DNA of 41,320 nt from a bacterium. GTDB taxonomy: Bacteria; Verrucomicrobiota; Verrucomicrobiia; Limisphaerales; J093. A program made the position numbers and the translations under genes. The notes beneath the pieces are model-generated. The model was not told where the DNA came from. It saw only the letters and a program-made list of their open reading frames with translations, and made no database searches. The DNA is taken from the NCBI GenBank assembly GCA_021780105.1, contig JAJXZJ010000017.1, forward strand, positions 1 through 41,320. The letters are read 5' to 3'. Below, one piece after another: positions 17,066 to 25,345 of this stretch (its first letter is position 1; each line of letters begins with the position of its first letter).

Positions 17066-18412
17066 TCAGGCCCGCCAGGGTTCGCGCAGCGCCTCGGAAC
17101 GCAGGCGGTTGGCCTGTTCGTCGCCGATGAACATGCAGGTCTTGGGATCGAACGTGACCTTCCGGTTGAGGAACAGCGCGATGTTCGCCGCGTGGCAGGT
17201 GATGTGCGACCAGCAGGCGACGTCCGCGTTCGCGCGGGGCTGGGCGCGGGTCTTCACGCAGTCAAGAAAGTTGCGGATGTGGAAGTCCGCCGGGTAACCG
17301 CCGATCTTCGGCCCGCGACCGACGAGCAGGTCATTCGAACTAGCGGCAATGTCGCCGTTGTCGGCGGTCTCCACCCAGCCGGTGTCGCCCTCGAATCGCA
17401 CCGGGCACGAGCCGAGCGGGAGCCAGTGATCGTCGCGCAGGACCAGCTTCACACCGTTGGCGTAACGGGCGTGCAACTGGTTGCCCGTCGGTTCGTATTC
17501 GATCGGCGCCGTGTTGTCGGTCTGGTTGGCCCACTGGCAGAGGTCCACGCAATGCGAACCCCATTCCAGGCAGCCGCCGCCGCCAAAGGCGCCCATGAAA
17601 CCACCGCCTTTCTCGAAGTTAAATCCGTCCAGCTCCCGCTTGTTGAACGGCCGCCACGCCGCCGGGCCAAGGTAAAGATCCCAGTCCACTTCCTCCTTGG
17701 GCGGTTCGGGTTCGGGCGGCAGCCAGCCGCTCATGATGGCTTTGAGGCCGGCGGGTTGCGCGTAAAGCGTCCGGAGCGGACCGAGCCGGCCGGTCTGGGC
17801 CAGATGCACGGCGAAGGCGAAATTGGGCAGACTGCGCCGTTGCGTGCCGGCCTGGAACACGCGGCCGGTCCGGCGCATGGTCGCCGCCAGCGCGAGGCTT
17901 TGGGCGATGTTCTTGGTGCAGGGTTTTTCGCAATACATGTCCTTGCCCGCGTTGGCCGCGAGGGTCGCGGCCGCGAAATGCCAGTTCGGCCCGGTGGCGA
18001 TCAACACCGCGTCAATGTCGTCGCGGGCCAGCAGCTCGCGGAGGTCGCGATAGGTGGCGCAATCGTGGTTGCCGTATTTGTCATCGGCCCGCTTCTTGAC
18101 GGCCTGGCGCCGCGCTTCCTTCACGTCGCACACCGCCACGAACTGAACGTCCGGTTCCTGCAGGAAGCAGCCCAGATCGTAGGAACCGCGGTTGCCGATG
18201 CCGATGCCGCCGAGCACGATCCGCTCGCTCGCCGCCACGCCGCCGTCCATGCCCAGCACCTTGGCGGAGACAATCTGCGGCATGGCCAGCAAGGCACCAA
18301 CCTGGGCCGCGGCCTTCAAAAAGCGCCGCCGGTTGAGCGGGCTGGCCGCCGGGTGCGGACGGGATTGCGGTTGAGACAGGGGTTCAGAACTGGGAGTCGT
18401 CGCGGGATTCAT
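17066..18412 (-). CDS. Gfo/Idh/MocA-family oxidoreductase with Tat signal
   Basis: NAD(P)-dependent sugar or sugar-alcohol oxidoreductase family, 448 residues. A long N-terminus carries a twin-arginine motif NRRRFLK (27-33) and a hydrophobic stretch, so the folded, cofactor-loaded enzyme is likely exported through Tat. The dinucleotide-binding motif is IVLGGIGIGNRG (about 65-76). The family catalytic motif EKP appears in MYCEKPCTKN. The C-terminal half (GWLPPEPEPPKEEVDWDLYL and GGGGCLEWGSHCVDLCQW) matches the large group of Planctomycetes/Verrucomicrobia exported members whose substrates are mostly unknown. It is not an obvious inositol dehydrogenase: it lies far from the iol operon and is exported. 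Confidence 0.9.
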   Translation of the reverse strand: MNPATTPSSEPLSQPQSRPHPAASPLNRRRFLKAAAQVGALLAMPQIVSAKVLGMDGGVAASERIVLGGIGIGNRGSYDLGCFLQEPDVQFVAVCDVKEARRQAVKKRADDKYGNHDCATYRDLRELLARDDIDAVLIATGPNWHFAAATLAANAGKDMYCEKPCTKNIAQSLALAATMRRTGRVFQAGTQRRSLPNFAFAVHLAQTGRLGPLRTLYAQPAGLKAIMSGWLPPEPEPPKEEVDWDLYLGPAAWRPFNKRELDGFNFEKGGGFMGAFGGGGCLEWGSHCVDLCQWANQTDNTAPIEYEPTGNQLHARYANGVKLVLRDDHWLPLGSCPVRFEGDTGWVETADNGDIAASSNDLLVGRGPKIGGYPADFHIRNFLDCVKTRAQPRANADVACWSHITCHAANIALFLNRKVTFDPKTCMFIGDEQANRLRSEALREPWRA

Positions 18413-18444
18413 GCTTTGTCCTTTTCAATGCTGGTCACAAACGT

Positions 18445-18473
18445 TTTATCCGACGGCGGTCGGATTGAGTCAA
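18445..18473 (-). promoter_or_regulatory. Promoter with inverted repeat in its spacer, upstream of the oxidoreductase
   Basis: Minus strand: TTGACT (18468-18473), 17-base spacer, GATAAA (18445-18450). Inside lies the inverted repeat TCCGAC-N4-GTCGGA (18449-18464), overlapping the -10 box edge, the position expected of a repressor operator. A Shine-Dalgarno-like AAGGA precedes the ATG at 18412. Confidence 0.5.
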
Positions 18474-18578
18474 GCAGGGTTTGCTTCCGGCTTGCATTTG
18501 GACGCGAATGCTCGCGAACCGAGCCTTTCTTTGTAATAAAACGATCCGTCACCGGCTTTCTCTAACCAGACAAAGGCC

Positions 18579-19172
18579 ATGCGCGAAGCCATTCCATCCG
18601 CCGCCGACCGGTTCCTGGCGCTGCTCCAGCCCATCGAGGGCGATCTGGAGCGCTACTGCCGGCGGTTGATCTGGGAGCCGCAGGAGGCGCCGGACGCCCT
18701 CCAAAACGCGGTGCTCCGCGCGTTCGCGGCATTCGACCGCTATCACGAGGACGCCAGCTTCCGGGCGTGGATGTTCCGCATTCTCACGAATGAAGTCTTC
18801 GCCCTGAACCGCAAACACGCCCGCGTGGCGCGGCACGAGTTCCAGCTCGAACCGGATGAGCTGGAAGCGCTGACCGGCGAGGCTGCGCCCGGCGAACACC
18901 GCGATCCACCGGCGGCGCCGGAGATGCTGGCCGAGGTGCTCGACGAAAATCTGGCCGCCGCGCTCAAAACGCTCACCGACGCCGAGCGCGCGGTGCTGCT
19001 CCTGCGGGCGTTGGGCGACTTGCGCTACCGCGAAATCGCGGAGTCACTCGACATGCCGCTGGGCAGCGTGATGGGCAATTTGTCGCGCGCCCGACACAAA
19101 ATGCGGCTCGCGCTGGCGTGCCGGCCGCAAACCGATTTTCCCAACTTGCGAGGTCAACATGAAATGCAGTGA
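18579..19172 (+). CDS. ECF-type RNA polymerase sigma factor
   Basis: 197-residue sigma-70 family factor with only regions 2 and 4. Region 2 is around 24-75 (DALQNAVLRAFAAFDRY, SFRAWMFRILTNEVF). Region 4 is around 130-180 (LTDAERAVLLLRALGDL, YREIAESLDMPLGSVMGNLS, ARHKMR), with a helix-turn-helix for -35 recognition. It redirects RNA polymerase to a small regulon when released by its anti-sigma factor. That factor is encoded by the next gene, which overlaps this one by 14 bases, so translation is probably coupled. I found no convincing autoregulatory ECF promoter in the 166 bases upstream, so its target promoters are unknown. Confidence 0.93.
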   Translation: MREAIPSAADRFLALLQPIEGDLERYCRRLIWEPQEAPDALQNAVLRAFAAFDRYHEDASFRAWMFRILTNEVFALNRKHARVARHEFQLEPDELEALTGEAAPGEHRDPPAAPEMLAEVLDENLAAALKTLTDAERAVLLLRALGDLRYREIAESLDMPLGSVMGNLSRARHKMRLALACRPQTDFPNLRGQHEMQ

Positions 19173-19755
19173 ACTCCAATCCTTGGTCGGGCCGTATCTG
19201 GATTCGGAACTCGACGCGAAGACCAGCCTCGAAATCCAGCAACACCTGGCGGCGTGTCCCGCCTGCGCCCGGCGGATGGCGGCGGAACAACAGTTCTCCG
19301 CCCGCCTGACCACCGCGCTCCGCCGGGGCCAGGCCGCCCCGGAGCTGTGGCGAAACACCGAGGCGCTCGTCCGCGCCGCTGCGCGAAATAACATGACGCG
19401 CGCCGGCCGCGAACGACCGGCCGAATCTTGGTGGCACGCCTGGCTGTGGCCGAATCCGCAGTTTTACGCCGGCACGGCCGCGCTGTGGGTTCTGATGCTG
19501 GCCGTCCATTTCCTCTACCTAAGCGAACCGGCCCGCGCTCGCACCGCCGCCACGCCACTCCCGCCGGAGGTGCAATCCGCCCTCGCCGAGCAGCGGCGCG
19601 AACTGGCGGAACTGCTTGGCACCGTCGGCCCGTCCGGAGCAACGCCAACGCCCCGGAACAAGTCGCTTTCACCGCGGCGCGAGTCGCGCAAACTGCCGGC
19701 GAAACCCGGCGAAACCATGTATCGGCCGGCCGCATCGGAGCCGTTCCCCGCGTGA
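19159..19755 (+). CDS. Membrane anti-sigma factor with zinc-finger (ZAS/zf-HC2) domain
   Basis: 198 residues. The N-terminal 40 residues form the zinc-binding anti-sigma domain with Cys3 and H-x3-C-x2-C (His29, Cys33, Cys36). A single transmembrane helix follows at about 103-122 (YAGTAALWVLMLAVHFLYL), then a Pro/Ala/Arg-rich tail, presumably periplasmic. It should hold the sigma factor encoded just upstream at the membrane until a signal releases it. The start overlaps the sigma gene's end, a standard arrangement. Confidence 0.9.
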   Translation: MKCSELQSLVGPYLDSELDAKTSLEIQQHLAACPACARRMAAEQQFSARLTTALRRGQAAPELWRNTEALVRAAARNNMTRAGRERPAESWWHAWLWPNPQFYAGTAALWVLMLAVHFLYLSEPARARTAATPLPPEVQSALAEQRRELAELLGTVGPSGATPTPRNKSLSPRRESRKLPAKPGETMYRPAASEPFPA

Positions 19756-19780
19756 GTCAACCCCCCAACCACTTGAAATC

Positions 19781-21421
19781 ATGAACACATCCTTCGATTC
19801 CAGACCTCCGGTCGGCCCCACGCCTGCACCGGCGCCCAGCCGGTGGGCCTCGCTCCATCGCTTGCTGCGGGTTCTTTTAGGCATTGTCGTTGCCCTGGTC
19901 ACGTTGATCGCCTTGTTTTACCTCGAAGAGGATCTGCGCGGCAAACACGCGTGGGGCGTCTATGCGCAGCAGATGACGGAGCGCGGCGAGGTTTACCAGC
20001 TCAAGGCCGTGGTGCCGCCGCCGGTGCCGGACGATCAAAATTTCGCCATGACGCCGTTCCTGGCGCCGCTGGTCGATTTTCTGCCCGGCACGCAGACGTG
20101 GCGCGACACGAACGCCACCCAACGAGCCGAACAATTTGGCAACGACCTGTCTTCCGTGCGTGAGCCAACCGGCAATTGGCGCGAAGGCAAGCGCACCGAC
20201 TGGCCGGCCTGGCAGGCGGCGATCGCCGAGGCATCGCTCAAGGAAAAGCACCGGACGGCACACGCCCAACCAGCTACTACCGAAGCGCCCGTGGAAACCA
20301 ACCAACTCGCCGCCGCCGCCGCGGTTCTGGCTAAGTTGAAGGAATACGCACCGGTCCTTGATGAGTTCCGCACCGCCAGCCGGCGACCTTATTCACGATT
20401 CAACCTCTGTTACGATGCGGAGAATTGCGCCGGCATCCTGCTGCCACACCTGGCAGTCATCAAGAAATCCGGCCGGGTTTTGGCGCTGCGGGCCTCGGCC
20501 GAACTGACCTTGGGCCAGCCGGACGTGGCGCTGGCTGACTTGGACCTTGCCCTTTACCTCGCGAGCACAGTGCGCAACGAACCGTTCCTGATTTCCCATC
20601 TGGTGCGCTGCGCGATGATTCAACTGGCACTGCAGCCCGTGTGGGAAGGCCTCGCCGACCACCAATGGACGGACGCGCAAGTGGCAACGCTTCAGCAACA
20701 GTTGGCAGGATTAGATTTCCTGGCGGACGATGCCACGGCCATGCGCGGAGAACAGGCTGCAGGAAACAGTGTCATTGCCTATGCCCGCCAGAATCCCAGG
20801 CAGCTCGATTATTTCGTGGGAGAGGACCAGGCAGCCTACAACGAGGCAGCCGTGATCGCTCTCTTCATGCCCCGTGGATGGTTTTACCTTGAACAGGTCA
20901 ATTACAACCGTTGCTTTGATGCCTTCGTCCGGCAGGGCGTTGACCTCGGCGCCAGACGCGTAAATCCGGAACAGCTCCAGCAGAACGAAGAGGCGATCGA
21001 ACAAACGCTCCGGGGCGGAATCTCGTTGCTGTTCGGCCACCGCGTCATGTCGGCGATGCTTATCCCTGCAATTCCACCAGCCCATCAGAAATTCGCCTTC
21101 ACCCAGACGATGGTGGACGAAGCGGTTCTCGCCTGCGGACTGGAGCGTTTTCGGCTGGCGAACGGGCGTTACCCCGATTCGCTGGCCGAACTGACACCGC
21201 GGTTCGTCGGGAAACTGCCGCACGACCTCTTCACCGGCGAGCCGCTGAAGTATCGGCGAACCGACGACGGCCGGTTCGTCCTTTATTCTGTTGGTTGGGA
21301 CGGCAAGGACGACGGCGGGATGATTGCCAAAAGAGCGGTCGGGAAAAGTTCACAGATGGATTCCAGCCGTGGCGGCTGGTCCAGCCCTGGCGATTGGGTC
21401 TGGCCAGCGCCGGCGCCATAA
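19781..21421 (+). CDS. Membrane-anchored protein with pseudopilin-like C-terminal segment, function unknown
   Basis: 546 residues from the ATG at 19781, the first ATG after the anti-sigma gene ends (25-base gap). The open frame extends upstream but overlaps that gene. One N-terminal membrane helix (about 28-46, LLGIVVALVTLIALFYL) is followed by a large domain presumably outside the cytoplasm. The C-terminal ~110 residues contain RYPDSLAELTPRFVGKLPHD, then LKYRR and LYSVGWDGKDDGG, the kind of segment seen in type II pseudopilin-like verrucomicrobial and planctomycetal proteins. No catalytic motif is seen. Its place behind an ECF sigma/anti-sigma pair suggests it belongs to the response or modulates the signal. 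Confidence 0.8.
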   Translation: MNTSFDSRPPVGPTPAPAPSRWASLHRLLRVLLGIVVALVTLIALFYLEEDLRGKHAWGVYAQQMTERGEVYQLKAVVPPPVPDDQNFAMTPFLAPLVDFLPGTQTWRDTNATQRAEQFGNDLSSVREPTGNWREGKRTDWPAWQAAIAEASLKEKHRTAHAQPATTEAPVETNQLAAAAAVLAKLKEYAPVLDEFRTASRRPYSRFNLCYDAENCAGILLPHLAVIKKSGRVLALRASAELTLGQPDVALADLDLALYLASTVRNEPFLISHLVRCAMIQLALQPVWEGLADHQWTDAQVATLQQQLAGLDFLADDATAMRGEQAAGNSVIAYARQNPRQLDYFVGEDQAAYNEAAVIALFMPRGWFYLEQVNYNRCFDAFVRQGVDLGARRVNPEQLQQNEEAIEQTLRGGISLLFGHRVMSAMLIPAIPPAHQKFAFTQTMVDEAVLACGLERFRLANGRYPDSLAELTPRFVGKLPHDLFTGEPLKYRRTDDGRFVLYSVGWDGKDDGGMIAKRAVGKSSQMDSSRGGWSSPGDWVWPAPAP

Positions 21422-21451
21422 ACCGGTGGGGACGCAAGCGCTCGCGGGCGC

Positions 21452-22273
21452 TCAAAAGCCGCGCAAGTTCGTGCTCGTGCGCCGGGGCAATCCCGGCGCC
21501 GGCGTGCGCTGGAGCACGAGGTATTGCAGGCCGTGCTCCTCGCAGAAGGCGCGTTTCTCCGGCCGGTCGCCGTCCTCGTTCACCGCGTAAATGTCGGGCC
21601 GCAGCCGGGCGATTTCCGGCGCGGCGTCCATCCAGCCCTCGCCGCTCGAAATCAACGCCTGCTTCACATAACGGATCGAGCCGACGACATAGCGCCGTTC
21701 CGCCTCCGGCACCAACGGATGTCCCTCGCCCTTGAGCAGACGGATGTTCGCGTCGTGCCCGACGACGACGTAAAGGTCGCCGTAGCGGCTGACTTCCTCG
21801 AAAAACCGCACGTGCCCGGAGTGGAACCAGTCGTAGCAGCCGGTGACGATGACCTTCGGCCGGCCCGGTTCCGAAGGCGTCGGTTCCGGCTCCGGAATAC
21901 CGGCCATCTGCGCGGCGGGCAGGATGCGATACTCGATCCGGTGTTGCCGGCAAAACGCCTCGCGCGCGGCATTTCCGCGACACTCGCCATCCACCCACAC
22001 GTCCGCCCGGCATTCATCGTCCAACGGCAGCGCGTCAGGGTCCAGGTCGGCCTTGACCGGCAGCACCCGGTTGACGTAGCGGACCGCCGCGAGGAAATAC
22101 CGGCGCTCGGCCAGCGGGAACTTCGGCGGCCGGCCGGTGAGTTTCTGGAGCAATTCATCGGGCCAAAGCGCCACTGTCAATTCGCCCAGCTTCGCCGCTT
22201 CTTCAAGGAAACGCAGATGGCGCGAGCGGAGATCGTCGAACGCACCGGTGACGATGACTTGCGGCGGGTTCAT
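21452..22273 (-). CDS. Tandem cytidylyltransferase-like (nucleotidyltransferase) protein
   Basis: 273 residues made of two copies of the nucleotidyltransferase fold. Domain 2 (about 140-273) has the nucleotide-binding motif GCYDWFHSGH (HSGH 151-154) and the C-terminal RTST (265-268), both typical of glycerol-3-phosphate cytidylyltransferase/RfaE-type enzymes. Domain 1 (about 5-122) has the matching frame GAFDDLRSRH but lacks the first His and any RTST, so it is probably inactive or regulatory. Duplication is visible in NAAREAFCRQH versus RPEKRAFCEEH. It probably activates a sugar phosphate or alditol phosphate with CTP or ATP. The start ATG overlaps the stop of the GHMP kinase (ATGA), so the two are translationally coupled. 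Confidence 0.85.
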   Translation of the reverse strand: MNPPQVIVTGAFDDLRSRHLRFLEEAAKLGELTVALWPDELLQKLTGRPPKFPLAERRYFLAAVRYVNRVLPVKADLDPDALPLDDECRADVWVDGECRGNAAREAFCRQHRIEYRILPAAQMAGIPEPEPTPSEPGRPKVIVTGCYDWFHSGHVRFFEEVSRYGDLYVVVGHDANIRLLKGEGHPLVPEAERRYVVGSIRYVKQALISSGEGWMDAAPEIARLRPDIYAVNEDGDRPEKRAFCEEHGLQYLVLQRTPAPGLPRRTSTNLRGF

Positions 22274-23070
22274 GAGGCGAGGCGCACGGTGATGCGAAAC
22301 GCGCCGGGCACGGGCGGCTCCGAGGCAACGAACAGGTAGCCGCCGCCGCAACCCGAATACATGGCGCCGGGATATTGGGCTTGGTAAGCTCGCAGGATGC
22401 CGGCGAGATCGGTGGTGATCGTCGGGTGACGGACGACGTGCGGCAGGAGCGTTTCCCAGCATGTCATGCACGTATTCATCGAGGCACCCAGCGCAGCGAC
22501 GTCGCGCCGGCGGATGGCGTCGAAGCAGTCGTGGCCGGACTGGCCGAGACGCGCAATCCACCTGGGATCGAGATTCCTTTTGCCGAGCGGATTGTAGCCC
22601 TCAGGCCGCGGCGCCACCGGCAAAATATGAATCACCTTTTCCAGCCAGCGGGCGACGCGCGGCGAGGTGAGTGACTCAATGTGCGCGGGGAACACGCCGC
22701 CGTTCGCCGCAAAGTCGTAATCCAGCCGGCTGACGCCAGGGTAAATCAACCCGATCATGTCCTGTGAACCGCTCGGCTCGGTCCGGCCCCGGTTTTCGGC
22801 GTCGTAGAGTTCGCGAACGAGCTTCGCGGGATCGCCAGGCGGCAGGCGGTTGCGCCATAACTTCGCGGCCACGGCGCGCGTGCCGGTGGCGATGCCGGCG
22901 CGTTCCATGAACCAAAATGCCGGCTCGACCGCGACGACGACCATCGCGCCGGGCGGCTTCGGATTCAGCCGGGAGACAAACGGCTGGTCAATCCAGCCGC
23001 CCGCCAGCGCGAGCCGGTAGGGAATGCGGCCGATCACCTTGGCAATCGGCGACGCCGTGTTCCTGTGCAT
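22270..23070 (-). CDS. GHMP-kinase family protein, compact and divergent
   Basis: 266 residues from the ATG at 23070, the first start after the epimerase stop 18 bases upstream. Family features: GRIPYRLALAGGWID (14-28) as motif 1, PSGSQDMIG (99-107) like the G-x-Q-D block of sugar kinases such as heptose-7-phosphate kinase, and YSGCGGGYLFV (238-248) as motif 3. The usual ATP-binding P-G-L-G-S-S motif is missing; GIATGTRAVAAKLW (59-72) stands in its place. At 266 residues it is shorter than most HddA-type kinases (about 330-350). It probably phosphorylates a sugar at the anomeric position before nucleotidyl transfer by the next gene, but activity is uncertain. Confidence 0.75.
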   Translation of the reverse strand: MHRNTASPIAKVIGRIPYRLALAGGWIDQPFVSRLNPKPPGAMVVVAVEPAFWFMERAGIATGTRAVAAKLWRNRLPPGDPAKLVRELYDAENRGRTEPSGSQDMIGLIYPGVSRLDYDFAANGGVFPAHIESLTSPRVARWLEKVIHILPVAPRPEGYNPLGKRNLDPRWIARLGQSGHDCFDAIRRRDVAALGASMNTCMTCWETLLPHVVRHPTITTDLAGILRAYQAQYPGAMYSGCGGGYLFVASEPPVPGAFRITVRLAS

Positions 23071-23087
23071 GGCAAATGGTGGGCGCG

Positions 23088-24131
23088 TTACTCCACCACG
23101 CGCTTGCCCTGCTTGCGTTTCTCGTATTGCTCCTTGATCCACTTGTAGGTGGCGGCCAGGCCCTGGTCCAACGGCGTGTTCGGCTCCCAGCCGAGGATCT
23201 GTTTGATGAAGGTGTTGTCGCTGTTACGGCCGGCCACGCCGCGCGGCGCAGTGAGATCGTAGTTCCGTTTCAGTTTCGTGCCGGCGATCTTCTCGATCTT
23301 GCTCAGCAGTTCGTTGACCGAGACCAGCTCGCTGGAACCGAGGTTGATCGGTGTGGCAATCAGTTCGTCGCAGTGCGTGATCATGTCAATGCCCTTCACG
23401 CAGTCGTCAATGAACATGAAGCTGCGGGTGGCCGTGCCGTCGCCCCAGACCATGATCTCCTTCTGCCCCGCGTCGAGCGCGGCAATGACCTTGCGGCAGA
23501 GCGCGGCCGGCGCCTTTTCGCGGCCGCCGTCCCAGGTGCCGTGCGGGCCATAGACGTTGTGAAAGCGGGCGATAAACGTCTTCATGCCGCGCTCGGCCCA
23601 GTATTCCTGGCAGAACATCTCGCTCATGAGCTTCTCCCACCCGTAGCCGCGTTCGGCCATCGCAGGATAGGCGTCGGATTCCTTGAGCGCACGGACGTTC
23701 GGATCCTGCTGCAGGGTGGTATTGTAGGCGCAGGCGGAACTGGAGAAAAAGTAGCGCCGCGCGCCGGCGCGGCAGGCCGCCTCGATCATGTGCGTGTTGA
23801 TGAGGATGCTGCGCAGGCATTCGATGCGGAACCGCTCGATGAAGCCCATGCCGCCCATGTCGGCGGCGAGGTTATAGACTTCCACGGCGCCCTCGCAGAC
23901 GCGGCGGCAGTTCTTCTCCTGGCTTACATCCAGGCAGAGCGATTCCACGCCGGGGCTGCGGAGATACCATTCGTAGAGCGGCTTTTTGTCCACCGCGCGA
24001 ATGCGCGTGAAGCCCTGCTTCAAAAAGTATTTCGCCAGGTTGCCGGCGATGAAGCCGCCCGCACCGGTGATGACGATCAAATCATCCTTCTTCAGCGGCG
24101 CATCCTTCTCAACGAGTCGTTTGGTTTGCAT
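23088..24131 (-). CDS. NAD-dependent epimerase, GDP-mannose 3,5-epimerase homologue
   Basis: 347-residue extended short-chain dehydrogenase. Rossmann motif ITGAGGFIAGNLA (21-33). NLAADMGGMGFI (87-98) is very characteristic of GDP-mannose 3,5-epimerase. Catalytic residues of that enzyme are recognisable: Tyr163 and Lys167 (YGWEK), Cys134 in SSSAC, and Lys206 in GGREKAPAA. Further matches are ARFHNVYGPHGTW and GVAGRNSDNTFIK. GME converts GDP-D-mannose to GDP-L-galactose or L-gulose. The actual substrate here could be another NDP sugar, since the neighbours are a GHMP kinase and a nucleotidyltransferase. The open frame continues upstream, antisense to the AraC gene; ATG 24131 is where family similarity starts. 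Probably first gene of a three-gene operon. Confidence 0.88.
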   Translation of the reverse strand: MQTKRLVEKDAPLKKDDLIVITGAGGFIAGNLAKYFLKQGFTRIRAVDKKPLYEWYLRSPGVESLCLDVSQEKNCRRVCEGAVEVYNLAADMGGMGFIERFRIECLRSILINTHMIEAACRAGARRYFFSSSACAYNTTLQQDPNVRALKESDAYPAMAERGYGWEKLMSEMFCQEYWAERGMKTFIARFHNVYGPHGTWDGGREKAPAALCRKVIAALDAGQKEIMVWGDGTATRSFMFIDDCVKGIDMITHCDELIATPINLGSSELVSVNELLSKIEKIAGTKLKRNYDLTAPRGVAGRNSDNTFIKQILGWEPNTPLDQGLAATYKWIKEQYEKRKQGKRVVE

Positions 24132-24323
24132 AATCGGTGTTGTTGCTGATTTCATTCCAAGCTGCCCAACCATCAGATGGAAGAACGTTACCCGGCCCAA
24201 CGCCACGGCGGAATGGCTTTTATTGACGCATGGATGTCCGTTCTTGACTCGGCGGCAGGCTTTGGGCGAGCCTCCGCCAACCCCGCTCCGGCGCGGCGTC
24301 CGCCGGGTGGAAATGAGAGGCAA

Positions 24324-25244
24324 ATGCGCGTGAACGCGGCGGAAAATGCGACTCCGGCCGGCCCGGCGGACCGGCCGGCCTTCCTCTCGACCCGCGTCTC
24401 GGAGGCCCGCCGTTACTTTCTGAATTTGACCCCGCGTTCCGTCCCCGGCCTGGAGGTCGTTTGCGGCGGGGTCGAACGCTGCCAGCCGGATTACGTCATC
24501 GAGCGGACCCGCTTTCCCTACTGTGCGATCGAATATGTCGCCCAGGGCGAGGGCGAACTCCGGCTCGGCGGACGCGCGTTCCGGTTGCGTCCCGGCGTGG
24601 CCTTCGCCTACCGGCCCGGCGTGTCGCACGCCATTCGCACCTCGGCACAAAGCCCGATGCTCAAATACTACGTGGACTTCGTCGGCCGCGAAGCGAACCG
24701 GCTGCTGGCCGCCAGCCCGCTGGGACGCTGGGACGCCGTGCAGGTGTCCGCGCCCAGCGAGCTGATCGAGTTGTTCGAAAGCCTCCAGCGCAATGGCGAG
24801 GCTGAAAACCGGTTCACTGGCCGCATCTGCGCCACGCTGGTCGCGCTGATCATTCTCAAAGTGTCCGAGCGCGCGATGGATTTCGGCGCCGCCGAGTCGC
24901 GGGCGCTGCCCACTTACGAGCGCGTGCGCCGCCACATCGAGGAACATTACCCGCGCCTCAAGACCGTGGAGGAAATCGCCCGCGCCTGTCACGTCAACGC
25001 CGCCTACCTTTGCCGGCTGTTTCAGCGGTTTGACCATCGCAGCCCCTACCAATTCCTGCTCCGGTTGAAGATGAACCGCGCCGCCGGGCTGCTCCTGGAT
25101 GGCGGGCTGATGGTCAAGGAGGTGTCCGCCGAACTCAACTTCGCCGATCCCTACCACTTCTCGCGCGCCTTCAAGCGGGTCTATGGCGTGTCGCCGGACC
25201 GGTTCGTCAAGCTCGGCAAGCGCCACGGCCAGCCGCCGGCGTGA
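24324..25244 (+). CDS. AraC-family transcriptional regulator
   Basis: 306 residues from ATG 24324, preceded by GAGAGG. The N-terminal half (about 35-130) is a cupin-like sensor domain: AIEYVAQGEGELRLGGRAF and RLRPGVAFAYRPG, then a putative dimerisation helix region. The C-terminal ~100 residues form the double helix-turn-helix, with VEEIARACHVNAAYLCRLFQ as first HTH and the family signature VSAELNFADPYHFSRAFKR as second. It is divergent from the sugar-nucleotide genes across 192 bases, so it probably regulates them or itself. No operator repeat could be assigned. Confidence 0.92.
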   Translation: MRVNAAENATPAGPADRPAFLSTRVSEARRYFLNLTPRSVPGLEVVCGGVERCQPDYVIERTRFPYCAIEYVAQGEGELRLGGRAFRLRPGVAFAYRPGVSHAIRTSAQSPMLKYYVDFVGREANRLLAASPLGRWDAVQVSAPSELIELFESLQRNGEAENRFTGRICATLVALIILKVSERAMDFGAAESRALPTYERVRRHIEEHYPRLKTVEEIARACHVNAAYLCRLFQRFDHRSPYQFLLRLKMNRAAGLLLDGGLMVKEVSAELNFADPYHFSRAFKRVYGVSPDRFVKLGKRHGQPPA

Positions 25245-25345
25245 GGCCCAGCGCGTCCGCTGGCAAAACCGCCAAACGCGGCAAGGCGTTTACGCGGAAA
25301 CGATGACGACAGGCCGCCGCCGCAGTTCATTCCGTCGTTGCGGTG

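Noticed and set aside
17066..18412. Exported oxidoreductase as the missing inositol dehydrogenase IolG
   Set aside because: It belongs to the same superfamily but has a Tat signal and lies about 13 kb from the operon; nothing specific supports it.
24132..25226. N-terminal extension of about 365 codons on the epimerase frame
   Set aside because: It is antisense to the AraC gene and has no family similarity; the epimerase begins at 24131.
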